Assembly: GCA_003427395.1 (NCBI GenBank)
Contig: BFEA01000571.1
Coordinates: 141,097-166,275 of the forward strand
Source of the DNA: Chara braunii
Taxonomy: Eukaryota; Streptophyta; Charophyceae; Charales; Characeae
Reading direction: 5' to 3'
DNA: 25,179 nucleotides
Shown here: piece after piece, positions 10,855 to 19,306 of the stretch
Layout: each line of letters starts with the position of its first letter
Numbering within the stretch: position 1 is the first letter of the stretch
Made by a program: the position numbers and the translations under genes
The notes under the pieces: model-generated
Databases searched by the model: none
Told to the model about the DNA's origin: nothing
What the model saw: only the letters and a program-made list of their open reading frames with translations

Positions 10855-12250
10855 AACTACATATTGACGGTAGACCTTCTCATTGTGCTCAACGTTGTCG
10901 CAGATGGAGAAAGAGTCCGAGGATCGATGTGAACCAAGGGAACCAGAATGTTGATATCCTCTTGTCTGTCAACGGGCATGAGTTGGGAGTTCAAGCCATC
11001 AAAATGAAAATGACGTTCGTCATCTAGCTCACTTAGAAGGGATCGACTATCAAGCAAAAAATGACGAAACTTGTCAACCTCTGCAATCTGCAGCTGATTG
11101 ATAAACATATAATCCTACTGTGGCGCATCATGGGCCGGCTCGAATGGTTCTGGGGTCGACACTCGGCCGAACTGTGGAGGAAGACGCACCTGCAGTAGGT
11201 TGAAAGAGTGTGTACCCGCAAAAAGGACAGAAGCTGAGTGTCAGAGAACATTGGGAAGCAAAGCGAACTTGCAAAGTTGGATACTCAATCTGCATTTTTT
11301 TATGCTTCTTATGTCAACAGTAACATCTCACGCACAGTGGCATTGACAGGGCGTCTCACATCTCGTCCACAGCCGCCAGCAACAACCTACCAAGTGTGAA
11401 CCTCAACCTGTAAATGTTGGACAGTTATCTCATACGTAGTGGCAACATATTGGTAGACCGAAGTAGCACTAATGATTAGTAACGAATTCTGCAAACTCTC
11501 TCCTCGGCGGTCCGCGCCGCCATCAATTGACTGTACAGCACCTCGACGGTACACAACGACTGAGGCTCAGTGACAGCGAACTTCAGCGCCGCTTGAACCT
11601 CAACCTGAACCAAACGATAAAGTAAGGTCTCACCAAGCTACTGTAACAGACGAACAGTTGACTGCAAATCAGAACGTTTGAAGCCCTGCAACACGACATT
11701 GTTCGACAACACGAACAACGCGTACACAATCCGTGCAAAAAAACAACAATCTTCTAATATAAACGTCGAGTCGAACAACTTTCCACTTCCATTGCGTCAT
11801 GCTATCACAAGTGACAAAGTCTGAGTGGACACTGAGGTAGATTATTTTACTTCGAAGGAGGTCTATCTTGCGCTGCTTGAACAAAGTCATGTTGTTGTCA
11901 AGATCCTCATCAGCTCGAGCACTGCAGGCAGCACCACTCACTGTGGAAGGTTTGTGGTCAAAATCCTCCTCCTTCTCGATATCACTAACATCGTAGTCTA
12001 TCACGGTGTCCTCCTCCGCAATGGAAGGTGTGCCGTTGTCGTCATCCCTGAGTATTTCTACTTCACTTTGGTGATCAGCATCCTCATTAATATCGCCAGA
12101 AACAATTATTGCTCGCATTTGATTGACCTTGTCTTCACATCGTTGGCATCTCAATTGACCTTCCTCGATCTCGTCATGCACCCGTTTAACTCCCCAATCT
12201 CCCTCCTGTAACCCACAGCTCAGCAACTTCGTAAGCTTGAATTCTCGATG
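10855..12250 (-). pseudogene. Array unit 8, longest continuous unit frame
   Basis: The minus-strand frame at 11,669-12,226 is open for 185 codons. It runs from segment iii (EIEEGQLRCQRCEDKVNQMR, ADHQSEVEILRDDDN, EEDTVIDYDVSDIEKEEDF) through ARADEDLDNNMTLFKQRKID into the start of segment i (RLDVYIRRLLFF). It is the best evidence that segment iii was once read directly into segment i. A short deletion near 11,737 (GTGCAAAAAAACAAC) removes the SDMRGDLARI codons. Segment ii is open at 10,857-11,108. Confidence 0.8.
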
Positions 12251-13357
12251 AACTACATATTGACGGTAAACCTTCTCATTGTGATCAGCGTTGTCGCAGA
12301 TGGAGAAAGGGTCCCAGGACCGATGTGAACCAAGGGAACCGGAATGTTGATATCCTCCTGTCTATCAACGAGCATGAGCTGGGAGCTGAAGCCATCAAAA
12401 TGAAAATGACATTCGTCATGTAGCTCACTTAGAAGGGATGCATTATCAAGCAAATGATGACAGAACGTGTCAACCTCTGCAATCTACAGCTGATTGATGA
12501 GCATATCATCCTACCGTGGCGCATTATTGGCCGGCTTGAATGGTTCTGTGGGCGACACTCGGTCGAACTGTGGAGGAAGACGCACCTGCAGCAGGTTGAA
12601 AGAGTGTGTACCCACAAAAATGACAGAAGTTGGGTGTCAAAGAACAGTGGGCAGCAAGGCGACCTTGCAAAGCTGCATACTCAATCTGCATTTTTTTATG
12701 GTTCTTCTGTCAATAATAACATCTCAGGCACAATGACATTGGCATGGCGTCTTGCATCCCCGTCCACAGGAGCAAGCCGCAACCTATCAAGTGTGAACCT
12801 CAACCAGTGAATGTTGGACAATTATGTCATATGTAGTGGCAACTTATTGTTGGACCGGAGTGACACTAATGATTAGTAATGAATTTTGCAAACTCTCTCC
12901 TCGGCGGTACTCACAGCCATCAACAGACCGTACAGCACCTCGACGGTAGATAAAGTCTTAAGCTGAGTGAAAGCGAACTTCAGCGCCTGTTGAACCTCAA
13001 CCTGGACTGAGCGATAAAGCAAGGTCTCACCAACCCACTGTCACTCACGAACAGTTGACTGCAAATCATAACGGTCGAAGCCTTGTAGCACGACATTGTT
13101 CGGCAACACGAACAACGGCTACACAATCCGTGCAAGTTCACCCCTCATATCGGAGACAAACAACAATCTTCTAATCTGAACGTCAAGTCGAACAACTTTC
13201 TGCTTCCATTGCGTCATGCTATCCCAAGCGACAAGGTCTGAGTGGAGACTAAGGTAGAGTATTTTATTTTGGAGGTCATCTATCTCGCGCTCCTTGAACA
13301 AAGTCATGTTGCTGTCAAGATCCTCATCAGCTCGAACATTGCAGGCAGCACCTTGTC
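12251..13357 (-). pseudogene. Array unit 9 (5'-most), truncated and fused to the coiled-coil exon
   Basis: Segment ii is open at 12,253-12,453 and the spacer follows. Segment i appears at 13,119-13,307 (MTLFKEREIDDLQNKILYL, QKVVRLDVQIRRLLF, MRGELARIV), with its lower part broken by substitutions. Segment iii is absent. At 13,350-13,360 the unit stops in GCAGGCAGCA and passes into the coiled-coil exon. This is the point where locus B at 18,545-18,640 keeps about 100 bp of extra sequence. This is the 5' junction of the array. Confidence 0.75.
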
Positions 13358-13780
13358 GCTCAAGACCTGAACCACCTCCTCGTGGGAAATCCTAACCTTC
13401 TGCAGCAAAAATCTCAATTGTTCATCGTGTAAGCGCTACTTATCAGCCGGCGCTCGCTGAAGCGAATCTTCTCTTACTGTTTGGTATACATAAGATGCAG
13501 CAGCTCGTCAAGGGACCTCCTAAGGCCATCTGCGCCCCTATAGTCCTGGCCGGAAACCTACCACATCTTAAAATAAGAGGTTTTTTTGCTCTCTAGCGGG
13601 TAGAAGTTCCATAGAACTGAACATCATACTTCATATCCCGATATGTCCATAGATGGAAAGTGTTACAAGCAACATGTTGAGGAACATGTCTTTTCATTGT
13701 TGGAAACGACTCCTGTGATCGGCGGACAGATCAAAAGAAGCATAAACGCATTCCATCTTAAATGGTAGGGTTTTTCAAAA
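13358..13780 (-). pseudogene. Degenerate coiled-coil exon copy 1 of locus A
   Basis: The minus strand resembles the coiled-coil exon of locus B (SLDELLHLMY, LHDEQLGFLPQ, SHEEVV) but contains stops and indels. Downstream sequence (TTTTTTGCTCTCTAGCGGGTAGAAG, 13,580 on) matches the flanks of the other exon copies. It ends in a run of about 21 A (13,777-13,797). A second copy follows about 522 bp later. Confidence 0.65.
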
Positions 13781-13908
13781 AAAAAAAAAAAAAAAAACGG
13801 CAGGGTTCACACACAGCGACACGAACTGGCAACCAAAAACTCAGCAACGGCAAAGCAGGGTCGGAGGACACACCCACGAAGCAGAGGGCAAGGAACAAAC
13901 AGTCACGG

Positions 13909-14209
13909 ACATCCTAACCTTTTGCAGCAAAACCCCCAATTGCTCATCGTGCAGTCGCTGCTGATCATCCAGCGCCCGCTGAAGCGAATCAATCTCCTGA
14001 TGTTTGATATACATGAGATGCAGCAGCTCGTCAAGAGATCACCTAAGGCCATCTACGTCCCTATAGTCCTGGATGGAAACCTGCCACATCTCAAAATCAA
14101 AGGGTCTCTTGCTTTCTATCGGGTAGTCTAAGAACTGCACATCATACTTCATATCTCGATATGTCCATCGATGGAAAGCGCTACCAGCAACAGGTTCAGG
14201 AACAGGTCC
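13909..14209 (-). pseudogene. Coiled-coil exon copy 2 of locus A
   Basis: Read from 14,209 downwards, an exon-like frame runs GPVPEPVAGSAFHRWTYRD, MKYDVQFLDYPIESKRPFDF, EMWQVSIQDYRD, SLDELLHLMYIKHQEIDSLQ and RALDDQQRLHDEQLGVLLQK. The second half is Glu/Gln/Leu-rich and heptad-like, typical of a coiled coil. A TAA precedes it, and a TGA replaces the Trp codon (TGG in locus B) just before SLDELL, so this copy is broken. Homologous exons are at 19,307-19,605 and about 18,640-18,860. The function is not recognised. Most likely a structural or oligomerising part of the unknown protein. Confidence 0.6.
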
Positions 14210-14638
14210 TTACATTGTTGGAAATGACTCTTCTGATCAGCAGACAGAGCAAAAGAAGCATAAACACATTCTGTCATAAACGGGAGGGTTCACACACAAC
14301 GGCACGAACTGGCAACCAAAAAATCAGCAACGGCCAAGCAAGTCTGAAGGACAGACCCACGGAGCAGAGGGCAAGGGACAAACAGCCACGAACACAAAAC
14401 ATTGTCCCCCCCCCCCCTCCCAAATTTATGCCCCCCTCCTCCCTCTAAAAAAACAGAGTCGACCAAACCAGTCGTTCACTGGGGAAACAACCAAAGAATA
14501 GTAAACGACAGTAGGTTACAAGAAACGCAACAATCGCGATGGGAGGCCACAGAGACGGACCGGGAGATAACAACAGGTAGCAAAGTGAAGGAAATGGATT
14601 GGGGACATGCTCCACCATGGACAAACGGTTTTCGACAT
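14210..14638. other. Intron-like sequence of locus A, with poly-C tract
   Basis: This stretch separates the coiled-coil exon from the body frame. It contains a run of about 10 C at 14,406-14,417 and further C-rich sequence to 14,446. It matches locus B at 19,606-20,040 throughout, and locus B also has a C-rich tract near 19,800-19,825. Part of it keeps a minus-strand frame in both copies (GEFLLDECR, PFVHG, ACPQSI near 14,560-14,680 and 19,960-20,070), so a further small exon is possible. Confidence 0.5.
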
Positions 14639-15310
14639 TCATCCAGTAAGAACTCTCCAACGCGCAACTCGGAAATGCATTCCATGCCTGATCTCATCCT
14701 CGACTTCATCGTAGGAAGCGGGCTCAAGACGGCTCTCAGAGCAGTCAGGAACCGAAGCAGGAGAGTCGGGATCCAGCGCTAACATATCAATCCCGAGTTT
14801 CATGGCACTTTGTATCACCTTCGGCTTATCCCCCACACACATGCCCATGACCCACCCATCAGCTGCAGCATGACGGAGGAGCATATCCAGGGGACAGTAG
14901 GCCAATGGCTTTGCCACCCGGACAGAGCGTCTGTCAATGCGCAAAGTCAGCGCAACAGTGAACTTTGTCATTCTACTTTCCAAGTCAGCATTGTAAACAG
15001 ACAATGATCGGATCTGATCACGCAAAAGAGCAACTATTCGGGTCTCACCAACAGGTACTATATGGTTTTCATGAACGCCGCAAAACAATTCACGGAGCAT
15101 TAATAACTCACGAGTCTGGGACCGCCTCAAATCCAGTTCAAAATCAGCATGCCTAGTCCCAGGCACTGCCAACAGGGCCCTATCACGCAACTGCGTGAGC
15201 TCAGCGTCTTTCATTTGGAAGCTCGGATTCAGAGTCCGAACCAACGGAAGGAGCTCATTGTTTGCGATAGCAAACCGCAGCTCTGCGCATGCTCTGCGCA
15301 TGCTGAACAC
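14639..15310 (-). pseudogene. Locus A body, 223-codon open frame
   Basis: This is the longest open frame in the window. From 15,310 down it reads AELRFAIANNELLPLVRTL, then DRALLAVPGTRHADFELDL, SQTRELLMLRELFCGVHENH, VYNADLESRMTKFTVALTLR, IDRRSVRVAKPLAYCPLDML, DGWVMGMCVGDKPKVI and an acidic end (SYDEVEDEIRHG). No family name is recognised. Order and motifs parallel the array units: AALKFAV, then RHFHF, then DRESKLAK, then GDRGVKRV. The two are therefore distant paralogues. The apparent Met at 15,310 is not a real start, because homology to locus B continues upstream in another frame. Relative to B it lacks 21 bp near 14,790 (MLLTVEGDR region). Composition is mixed alpha-helical and charged, with no signal peptide or membrane segment. 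Confidence 0.6.
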
Positions 15311-15343
15311 GCCTAAGAAGCTCGCGCCTTACCCACTGTTGGT

Positions 15344-15544
15344 TCATAACCAAGGCCGAGTACATATCGCGGGACATCTCATGAAGCACATCCGCGGAGA
15401 CGATATAAACAGAGGTGCCGCAATGGTAGCGAGGTCACTAGTCACATCAGTATTCGCAACGAACTTTTTGACCTCATGCTCTGCAACTAACGCCCTCAGT
15501 CGTCCTGCATCTCCACCGGGCAACATCAACCTGACTGTGAACAT
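15344..15544 (-). pseudogene. Locus A body, N-side fragment after frameshift
   Basis: The frame reads MFTVRLMLPGGDAGRLRALV, AEHEVKKFVAN and TDVTSDLATIAAPLF, then goes out of frame. Locus B has one more A at the equivalent of 15,404 (GATATAAAACAG against GATATAAACAG) and reads on through FYIVSPD. A compensating extra base near 15,290 returns locus A to the frame of the 223-codon segment. The GDLA..PLF motif matches GDLARIVYPLF of the array units. The first 40 codons have no counterpart in the units and could be intronic. Confidence 0.6.
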
Positions 15545-15787
15545 CTATCCTCCTTTCTAACCACGAAATCTCTGACCGAAGGATACCTTTTCCGTGCTCA
15601 GCAATAGAAGCCGCTGCGTGCTAAAGCCCAATAAAGTCGTCATCTAGGCGCTGCGGATTGACATTCTCGTCTAACAGGAAAGCGGACATACCCATCTGCA
15701 GCACTTACATGGTTAGCCGTAATGTTCTTCTGACAATCAACAATGCCTTCAGCGAATTCATGTCAGCCTCATGGATGGATTATTGCC
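15545..15787 (-). pseudogene. Locus A 5' coiled-coil exon, lower part
   Basis: From 15,779 down, the minus strand reads SIHEAD, MNSLKALLIVRRTLRLTM, then TAAGTG, then FLLDENVNPQRLDDDFIGL, a TAG at 15,621-15,623, and EISWLERRID. Locus B has CAG (Gln) at that TAG. Another stop, TAA at 15,780-15,782, is CAA in B. The DDDFIGLQHATAAIV...ERRID stretch (as in B) parallels HSDFVAWDSMTQWKQ...IRRL of the units. An inserted element cuts the exon at 15,787. The copy is clearly broken. Confidence 0.6.
15703..15708 (-). other. Candidate splice donor GTAAGT, locus A
   Basis: The minus strand reads CTAACCAT then GTAAGT, an excellent plant-type donor. Locus B has GTAAGA at 21,107-21,112. The same bases give an in-frame TAA in both loci, so a shared donor explains why both otherwise protein-like frames stop here. 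No partner acceptor is certain, and the downstream frame happens to remain the same. Confidence 0.4.
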
Positions 15788-16119
15788 TACGTTACCGAAC
15801 GTACACGTACGGGGCCTTTCCGTACGAAACGTACAGATAATATTTGTACGAGAACCTGTACGCCCCCGTACGACCCGTACGAAAAAAAAAAAAAAAAAAA
15901 AGTCATCCAAAAAATCCAAAAACAATATATGTGATGTAAAATCCCAAGATAAGCAATATTTGCCTGAGCACCATCTGCAGAATCTTATTAGAATGGGAGA
16001 AACAAAATAAAAACAGTAAAAAAAAATTAAAAAAAGTCGTACGGGCCTTGAGTACGAGTAGCGTACAAGAAATGAGTACAACTTGTACTCGTACGGGGGT
16101 GAGTACGAATCGCAACGTA
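15788..16119. mobile_element. ~330-bp inverted-repeat element inserted in locus A exon
   Basis: The locus B counterpart (21,180-21,250) lacks this block. The ends are imperfect inverted repeats: TACGTTACCGAACGTAC at the left against TACGTTGCGATTCGTAC read inward from the right. GCCTAC flanks it at 15,785-15,790 and 16,120-16,125, a candidate 6-bp target duplication. Inside are GTACG-rich palindromic ends, a run of 20 A at 15,882-15,901 and an AT-rich core. No coding capacity is seen, so it resembles a non-autonomous MITE-like element. Part of the core (about 15,905-16,015) resembles 23,775-23,880. About 60 bp of exon present in B is missing next to it. Confidence 0.7.
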
Positions 16120-16308
16120 GCCTACAGTAAGTCCCGCTGAGACGCTGGGAAACTGGAGTCATTGTCAAATAGGTTGGAAGGCGATCTGGTGCTGCTGCTC
16201 ACCCCAAGAGGAGGAATCCCATCAGATATATAGGCTGGATTAAGGTTCATTCCAATCGGGAACGAAGGCACCAAAGCTCGGTCATTATCTATGGGAACAA
16301 TGTTGCAC
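16120..16308 (-). pseudogene. Locus A 5' exon, upper part
   Basis: The minus strand reads CNIVPIDNDRALVPSFPIG, NLNPAYISDGIPPLG, RSPSNLFDNDSSFPASQRDL and L, then runs into the inserted element. Locus B has the same exon (21,113-21,431) and continues QVLRGLRIENKAWKKQIRRQ. The upstream boundary is a good acceptor: a T-rich tract (TTGTTGTTTCCCTTCGTAG) ending at 16,309-16,310. The apparently open frame upstream of that acceptor is repeat sequence. Low-complexity N-terminal part of the unknown protein. Confidence 0.55.
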
Positions 16309-16310
16309 CT
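16309..16310 (-). other. Candidate splice acceptor AG, locus A
   Basis: The minus strand has a pyrimidine-rich tract TTTTTGTTGTTGTTTCCC followed by TTCGTAG, then GTGCAAC. Locus B at 21,432-21,433 has the equivalent CCCCTCATAG. The conserved exon frame starts right after it in both loci. Confidence 0.45.
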
Positions 16311-16489
16311 ACGAAGGGAAACAACAACAAAAAGGAATAATTTGTAATGAGACAAGAGCAGGGGATAAACAGAGCACAGAAGACCACGAGACATGTATAA
16401 GAACTTCCCAATAATAAAAACCAACGGCGGAGTAGCCAGACGACCAGAGCATACATGCATCGGACTCATGACCACGAATGCAGCGACAG

Positions 16490-17125
16490 ACATCAGTAAT
16501 GAACAAACAAAATGCACCCTGCAGCACACGGTTGACACACAAAGGACGGGAACTCAGTAATAAGACCAGAGGTCCAAACAAGTACATTTGGTCCACACAC
16601 GGCATTGAATGCCTGCACGGCCATGAAACACCAAAAGGACACTGCTGTGAAGTTGAGCACATGGCGGCAAATCAACAACAATGACCTTAGACAAACGTCG
16701 TTTGTGAACAGCACCAACCAAAAAGGCTTCGCAAAACCCACCCCAACCTCAAATGCAAACAGAAAGCGGCAAAACAAAGCGTACAACATGGCGATCGTGA
16801 CCACGAATGCAAGACAGACATCGAGTAATGAAGAAACAAAATGCATCCCGAAGCACATGGTTGACACACAAAGGACGGGAACTCAGTTATAAGGCCAGAG
16901 GTCCAAAGAAGTACATTTGGTCCACACACGGCATTGAACGCCCGCACGACTAGGAAACACCAAAAGGACACAGCTCTGAAGCTCAGCACATAGTGGCAAA
17001 TCAACAACAACGACCTTAGGCACATGTCATTTGTGAACGGCACCAACCGAAAACTTGCGAAAAGGCTTCACAAAGACCCTCGCAACCTCAAATGCAGACA
17101 TACGGCAACAGAACGAAGTGTACAA
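16490..17125. repeat. ~329-bp tandem repeat upstream of locus A
   Basis: GTTGACACACAAAGGACGGG occurs at 16,531 and 16,860, and the flanking sequence repeats with it (GGTCCACACACGGCATTGAA, GAAACACCAAAAGGACA, GGCAAATCAACAACAA). A third, diverging copy fades out near 17,120. Cys/Phe-rich open frames run through it on the minus strand, but the repeat unit is not a multiple of three and frames differ between copies. I read it as non-coding, perhaps 5' intron or promoter-proximal sequence. Confidence 0.8.
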
Positions 17126-17420
17126 CATGGTGATCCACTCCAAATGAAAACAAACAAAAGGAATCACACATCTGACCTGAGAACGGAAGCAGACAATAAG
17201 TAGGGGCACCCGAACTTGCGAACTAGAAATTGTCCACGAAGAGGTCAGAGAAGCAGAAAACCTTGCAAAGAGAACGAGAGCATAGAAAACGAATGTTTAA
17301 ATAGGAACCGAGGCCAAAGATGGTAACCAATACAGAACGTACCTTGAGTCGTTGTAGCCGAGAAAAGATCGAACCAAAGAGCCAACTAAAAAAACAGTCG
17401 GCCCACCAGAACTAAACCCT
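17126..17420. other. Upstream end of locus A, homologous to locus B
   Basis: This region matches 22,265-22,572 of locus B closely (GAACGGAAGC, GGGGCA, CATGAAGAGGTCAGAGAAGC-like, GGTAACCAATACAGAACGTA). Homology ends near AACTAAACCC / AACTAAAACC. No reading frame is convincing. It may contain the first exon or promoter of the locus on the minus strand, but nothing in it proves that. Confidence 0.5.
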
Positions 17421-17623
17421 ATGCCGATATTGATTTGAATTGTCAGATGTTGTGTGACCCAGTTACCCGGAGACCACGCTTATTTAAGCACGGATACCAG
17501 TGAATACGTTGGAGAAACATACCTGCCATAGCATGCAATTGACACACTTATTCGAATCAAAGACAATGCAAATGTGAGTTGAGAATCTGAATTGTTCGTT
17601 AGAGCATGAGTATACTCATCGGG
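17421..17623. other. Unique spacer between loci A and B
   Basis: No copy of this stretch is seen elsewhere in the window. It contains CTTATTTAAGCACGG at 17,479-17,493. Its reverse complement has TTAAATAAG, a weak TATA-like element about 70 bp upstream (minus strand) of where A/B homology starts. It would then serve locus A as promoter and locus B as 3' flank. Evidence is weak. Confidence 0.3.
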
Positions 17624-17704
17624 TCATGACGAGTCGGCGCAGGAATAAGCGTTGTCATTGCTGGAGTCGGTTGTGTAGGAGTTGGTGTCGCTGTTGTCAT
17701 CATA
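17624..17704 (-). CDS. Terminal exon of locus B, Ser/Asp/Asn-rich tail
   Basis: After the acidic module (VSDIEKEEDFDHKPS) the minus strand reads YDDNSDTNSYTTDSSNDNAY and SCADSS, then TGA at 17,624-17,626. This tail is unique in the window. In every array unit the sequence after KPS is instead T then GTGAGT-containing sequence that leads into the next segment i. The tail therefore looks like the original C-terminus, retained in locus B and absent from locus A. Ser, Asn, Asp and Tyr dominate, suggesting a disordered tail. Whether it is spliced on or contiguous cannot be told. Confidence 0.5.
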   Translation of the reverse strand, partial: YDDNSDTNSYTTDSSNDNAYSCADSS

Positions 17705-18570
17705 GGAAGGCTTATGGTCAAAGTCCTCCTCCTTCTCAATATCACTAACACCGTAGTCTATCACGATGTCTTCCTCCGCAATGGAAGGTGTGTCTTTGTC
17801 GTCATCCCTGAGTATTTCTTCTTCACTTTGGTGATCAGCATCCTCGTCAATATCCCCAGAAACAATTATTGCTCGCATTTGATTGACCTTGTCTTCACAT
17901 CGTTGACGTTTCAACTGACCTTCCTCGATCTGGTCACGAACCTGTTTAACTCCCTGATCTCCCTCCTTGAACCCACATCTCAGCAACTGCGCAAGCTTGG
18001 ATTCTCGATCAAGTACATATTGACAGTAGACGTTCTCATTGTGCTCAGCATTGTCGCAGATGGAGAAAGGGTCCCAGGACCGATGTGAACCAAGGGAACC
18101 GGAATATTGATATCCTTCTATCTGTCAACGAGCATGAGCTGGGAGCTAAAGCCATCAAAATTAAAATGGCGTTCGTCATCTAGCTCACTTAGCTGGGAAC
18201 CTCAACCTGGACCAAGCGATAAAGTAAGGTTTCACCAACCCACTGTAACTGACGAACAGTTAACTGCGAATCAGAATAGTCGAATCCCTATAGTACGAAA
18301 TTGTTCGGCAACACGAACAATGGGTACACAATCCGTGCAAGATCACCCCTCGTATCGGAGGTAGACAACAATCTTCTAATCTGAACGTCAAGCTGGACAA
18401 CTTTATGCTTCCATCGCGTCATGCTATCCTAAGCGACAAAGTCTGAGTGGACAATAAGGTGGATTATTTTATTTCAGAGGTGGTATATCTCGAGCTGCTT
18501 CAAGAAATTCATGCTGCTGTCAAGATCCTCATCAGTTCGCGCACCACAAGCAGCAACACTCACCGCGGAA
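17705..18570 (-). pseudogene. Single array-type unit of locus B, with internal deletion
   Basis: Segment iii is open at 17,624-17,986 and further upstream (DRESKLAQLLRCGFKEGDQG, QIEEGQLKRQRCEDKVNQMR, one acidic module, EEDIVIDYGVSDIEKEEDF). Segment ii follows at 18,010-18,190. At about 18,192 TAGCTCACTTA joins GCTGGGAACCTCAACCTGG, deleting roughly 550 bp: the start of segment ii, the spacer and the end of segment i. The rest of segment i (18,200-18,480) is broken by substitutions. It joins the coiled-coil exon at about 18,560. This is the only unit outside the array and the only one with a terminal exon. Confidence 0.7.
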
Positions 18571-18860
18571 GACTTGTTCCTAGGGGCAAAGCAGCTAAGT
18601 GGCTTTGACGCTGCACTCACCTTCTTTGGGGACAACTTGCCACTCAAGACATAAACCACCTCCTCGTGGGACATCCTAACCTTCTGCGGCAAAAATCCCA
18701 ACTGCTCATCGTGTAGTCGTTGCTTATCAGCCAGCGTCCGCTGAAGGGAATCAATCTCGTACTGTTTGATATACATGAGATGCAGCAACTCGTCAAGGGA
18801 CCACCTAAGGTCATTTGCGTCCCTATAGTCCTGGCCGGAAACCTACCGCATCTCAAAATA
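18474..18860 (-). pseudogene. Coiled-coil exon of locus B joined to segment i
   Basis: Minus-strand open frame at 18,474-18,788: MLHLMYIKQYEIDSLQRTLA, DKQRLHDEQLGFLPQKVRMS, HEEVVYVLSGKLSPKK, FAPRNKSSAVSVAACGARTD, EDLDSSMNFLKQLEIYHL. It links the coiled-coil exon with the start of unit segment i in one frame, which defines the original order. A GTGAGT donor-like site lies after KK (18,615-18,620), so the middle may be intronic. The 5' part (SLDEL...) continues above 18,788 in this copy after a stop or shift. The heptad-like pattern supports a coiled coil. Function unknown. Confidence 0.6.
18615..18620 (-). other. Candidate splice donor GTGAGT after SPKK
   Basis: The minus strand reads AAGAAG then GTGAGT, a consensus donor. 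A second GTGAGT sits about 60 bp further along (CGCGGTGAGTG near 18,560). The latter is conserved in array units as CACGGTGAGTG or CGCGGTGAGTG. Sequence only; no transcript evidence. Confidence 0.4.
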
Positions 18861-19022
18861 AGAGGGTTTTTTGCTCTTTAGCTGAAGCGAATCAATCTCG
18901 TACTGTTTGATATACATGAGATGCAGCAGCTCGTCAAGGGACCACCTAAGGCCATTTGCATCCCTATAGTCCTGGCCGGAAACCTACCACATCTCGAAAC
19001 AAAAGGGTTTTTTGCTCTCTAG
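18741..19022. repeat. 141-bp tandem duplication of the coiled-coil exon
   Basis: CTGAAG(G/C)GAATCAATCTCG occurs at 18,741 and 18,882, and both copies run through CATGAGATGCAGCA, GTCAAGGGACCACCTAAGG and CTATAGTCCTGGCCGGAAAC to GGGTTTTTTGCTCT. The junction lies in TTTAGCTGAAG, with TAGC shared between donor and target. The length is divisible by three (47 codons), but the inserted copy includes flanking non-coding sequence. Confidence 0.9.
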
Positions 19023-19306
19023 CGGGTAAAAGTTTCGTAGAACTGGACATCATACTTCATATCCCTATATGTCTATAGATGGAAAGCACTACAAGCAACA
19101 GGTTGAGGAACAGGTCCTTCCATTATTGGAAACGACTCTTGTGATCAACGGACAGAGCAAAAGAAGCATAAACACATTCCCTCTTAAACGGCAGGGTTCA
19201 CACACAGCGACACGAACTCGCAACCCAAAAATCAGCAACGGCAAAGCAGGGTCGGAGGACAGACCCACGAAGTAGAGGGCAAGGGACAAACAACCACGGA
19301 CATCCT

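Larger units (their letters stand above)
274..13357 (-). repeat. Array of nine tandem ~1.4-1.8 kb coding-derived units
   Basis: The anchor AACTACATATTGACGGTAGA, or close variants, recurs at 280, 1669, 4923, 6493, 7916, 9434, 10855 and 12251, plus a damaged copy near 3436. Spacings are about 1389, 1767, 1487, 1570, 1423, 1518, 1421 and 1396 bp. Copies align end to end with scattered substitutions and small indels. On the minus strand each unit has segment i (MTLFKQREIDHL, RLDVQIRRLLF, GDLARIVYPLF, QLQWVGETLLYRL, AALKFAV), an intron-like ~480-bp stretch, segment ii (IAEVDTFRHHLLDSASLL, RHFHFDGFSSQLMLVDRQ) and segment iii (NEKVYRQYVVDRESKLAKLL, IEEGQLKRQRCEDKVNQMRA, then a run rich in Asp and Glu). 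Segment iii of one unit reads straight into segment i of the next. No unit looks fully intact. Length differences are explained by local duplications and deletions given under each unit. Confidence 0.95.
13381..17420. repeat. Segmental direct duplication, copy A
   Basis: This ~4-kb block corresponds, feature by feature and in the same orientation, to copy B at 18,655-22,572: coiled-coil exon copies, C-rich intron-like stretch, body, 5' exon, ~328-bp repeats and upstream end. Differences are substitutions, small indels, the element at 15,788-16,119 (only in A) and the 141-bp duplication (only in B). Confidence 0.9.

Noticed and set aside
11935-11960. A 20-base 'intron' between GTGAGT and CTGCCTGCAG in the units
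   Set aside because: The signals look perfect but the spacing is far below any known spliceosomal intron length. The AG is also lost in the locus B copy.
274-13357. CRISPR-like array
   Set aside because: Units are about 1.4 kb, coding-derived and diverged, without short repeats separated by unique spacers.
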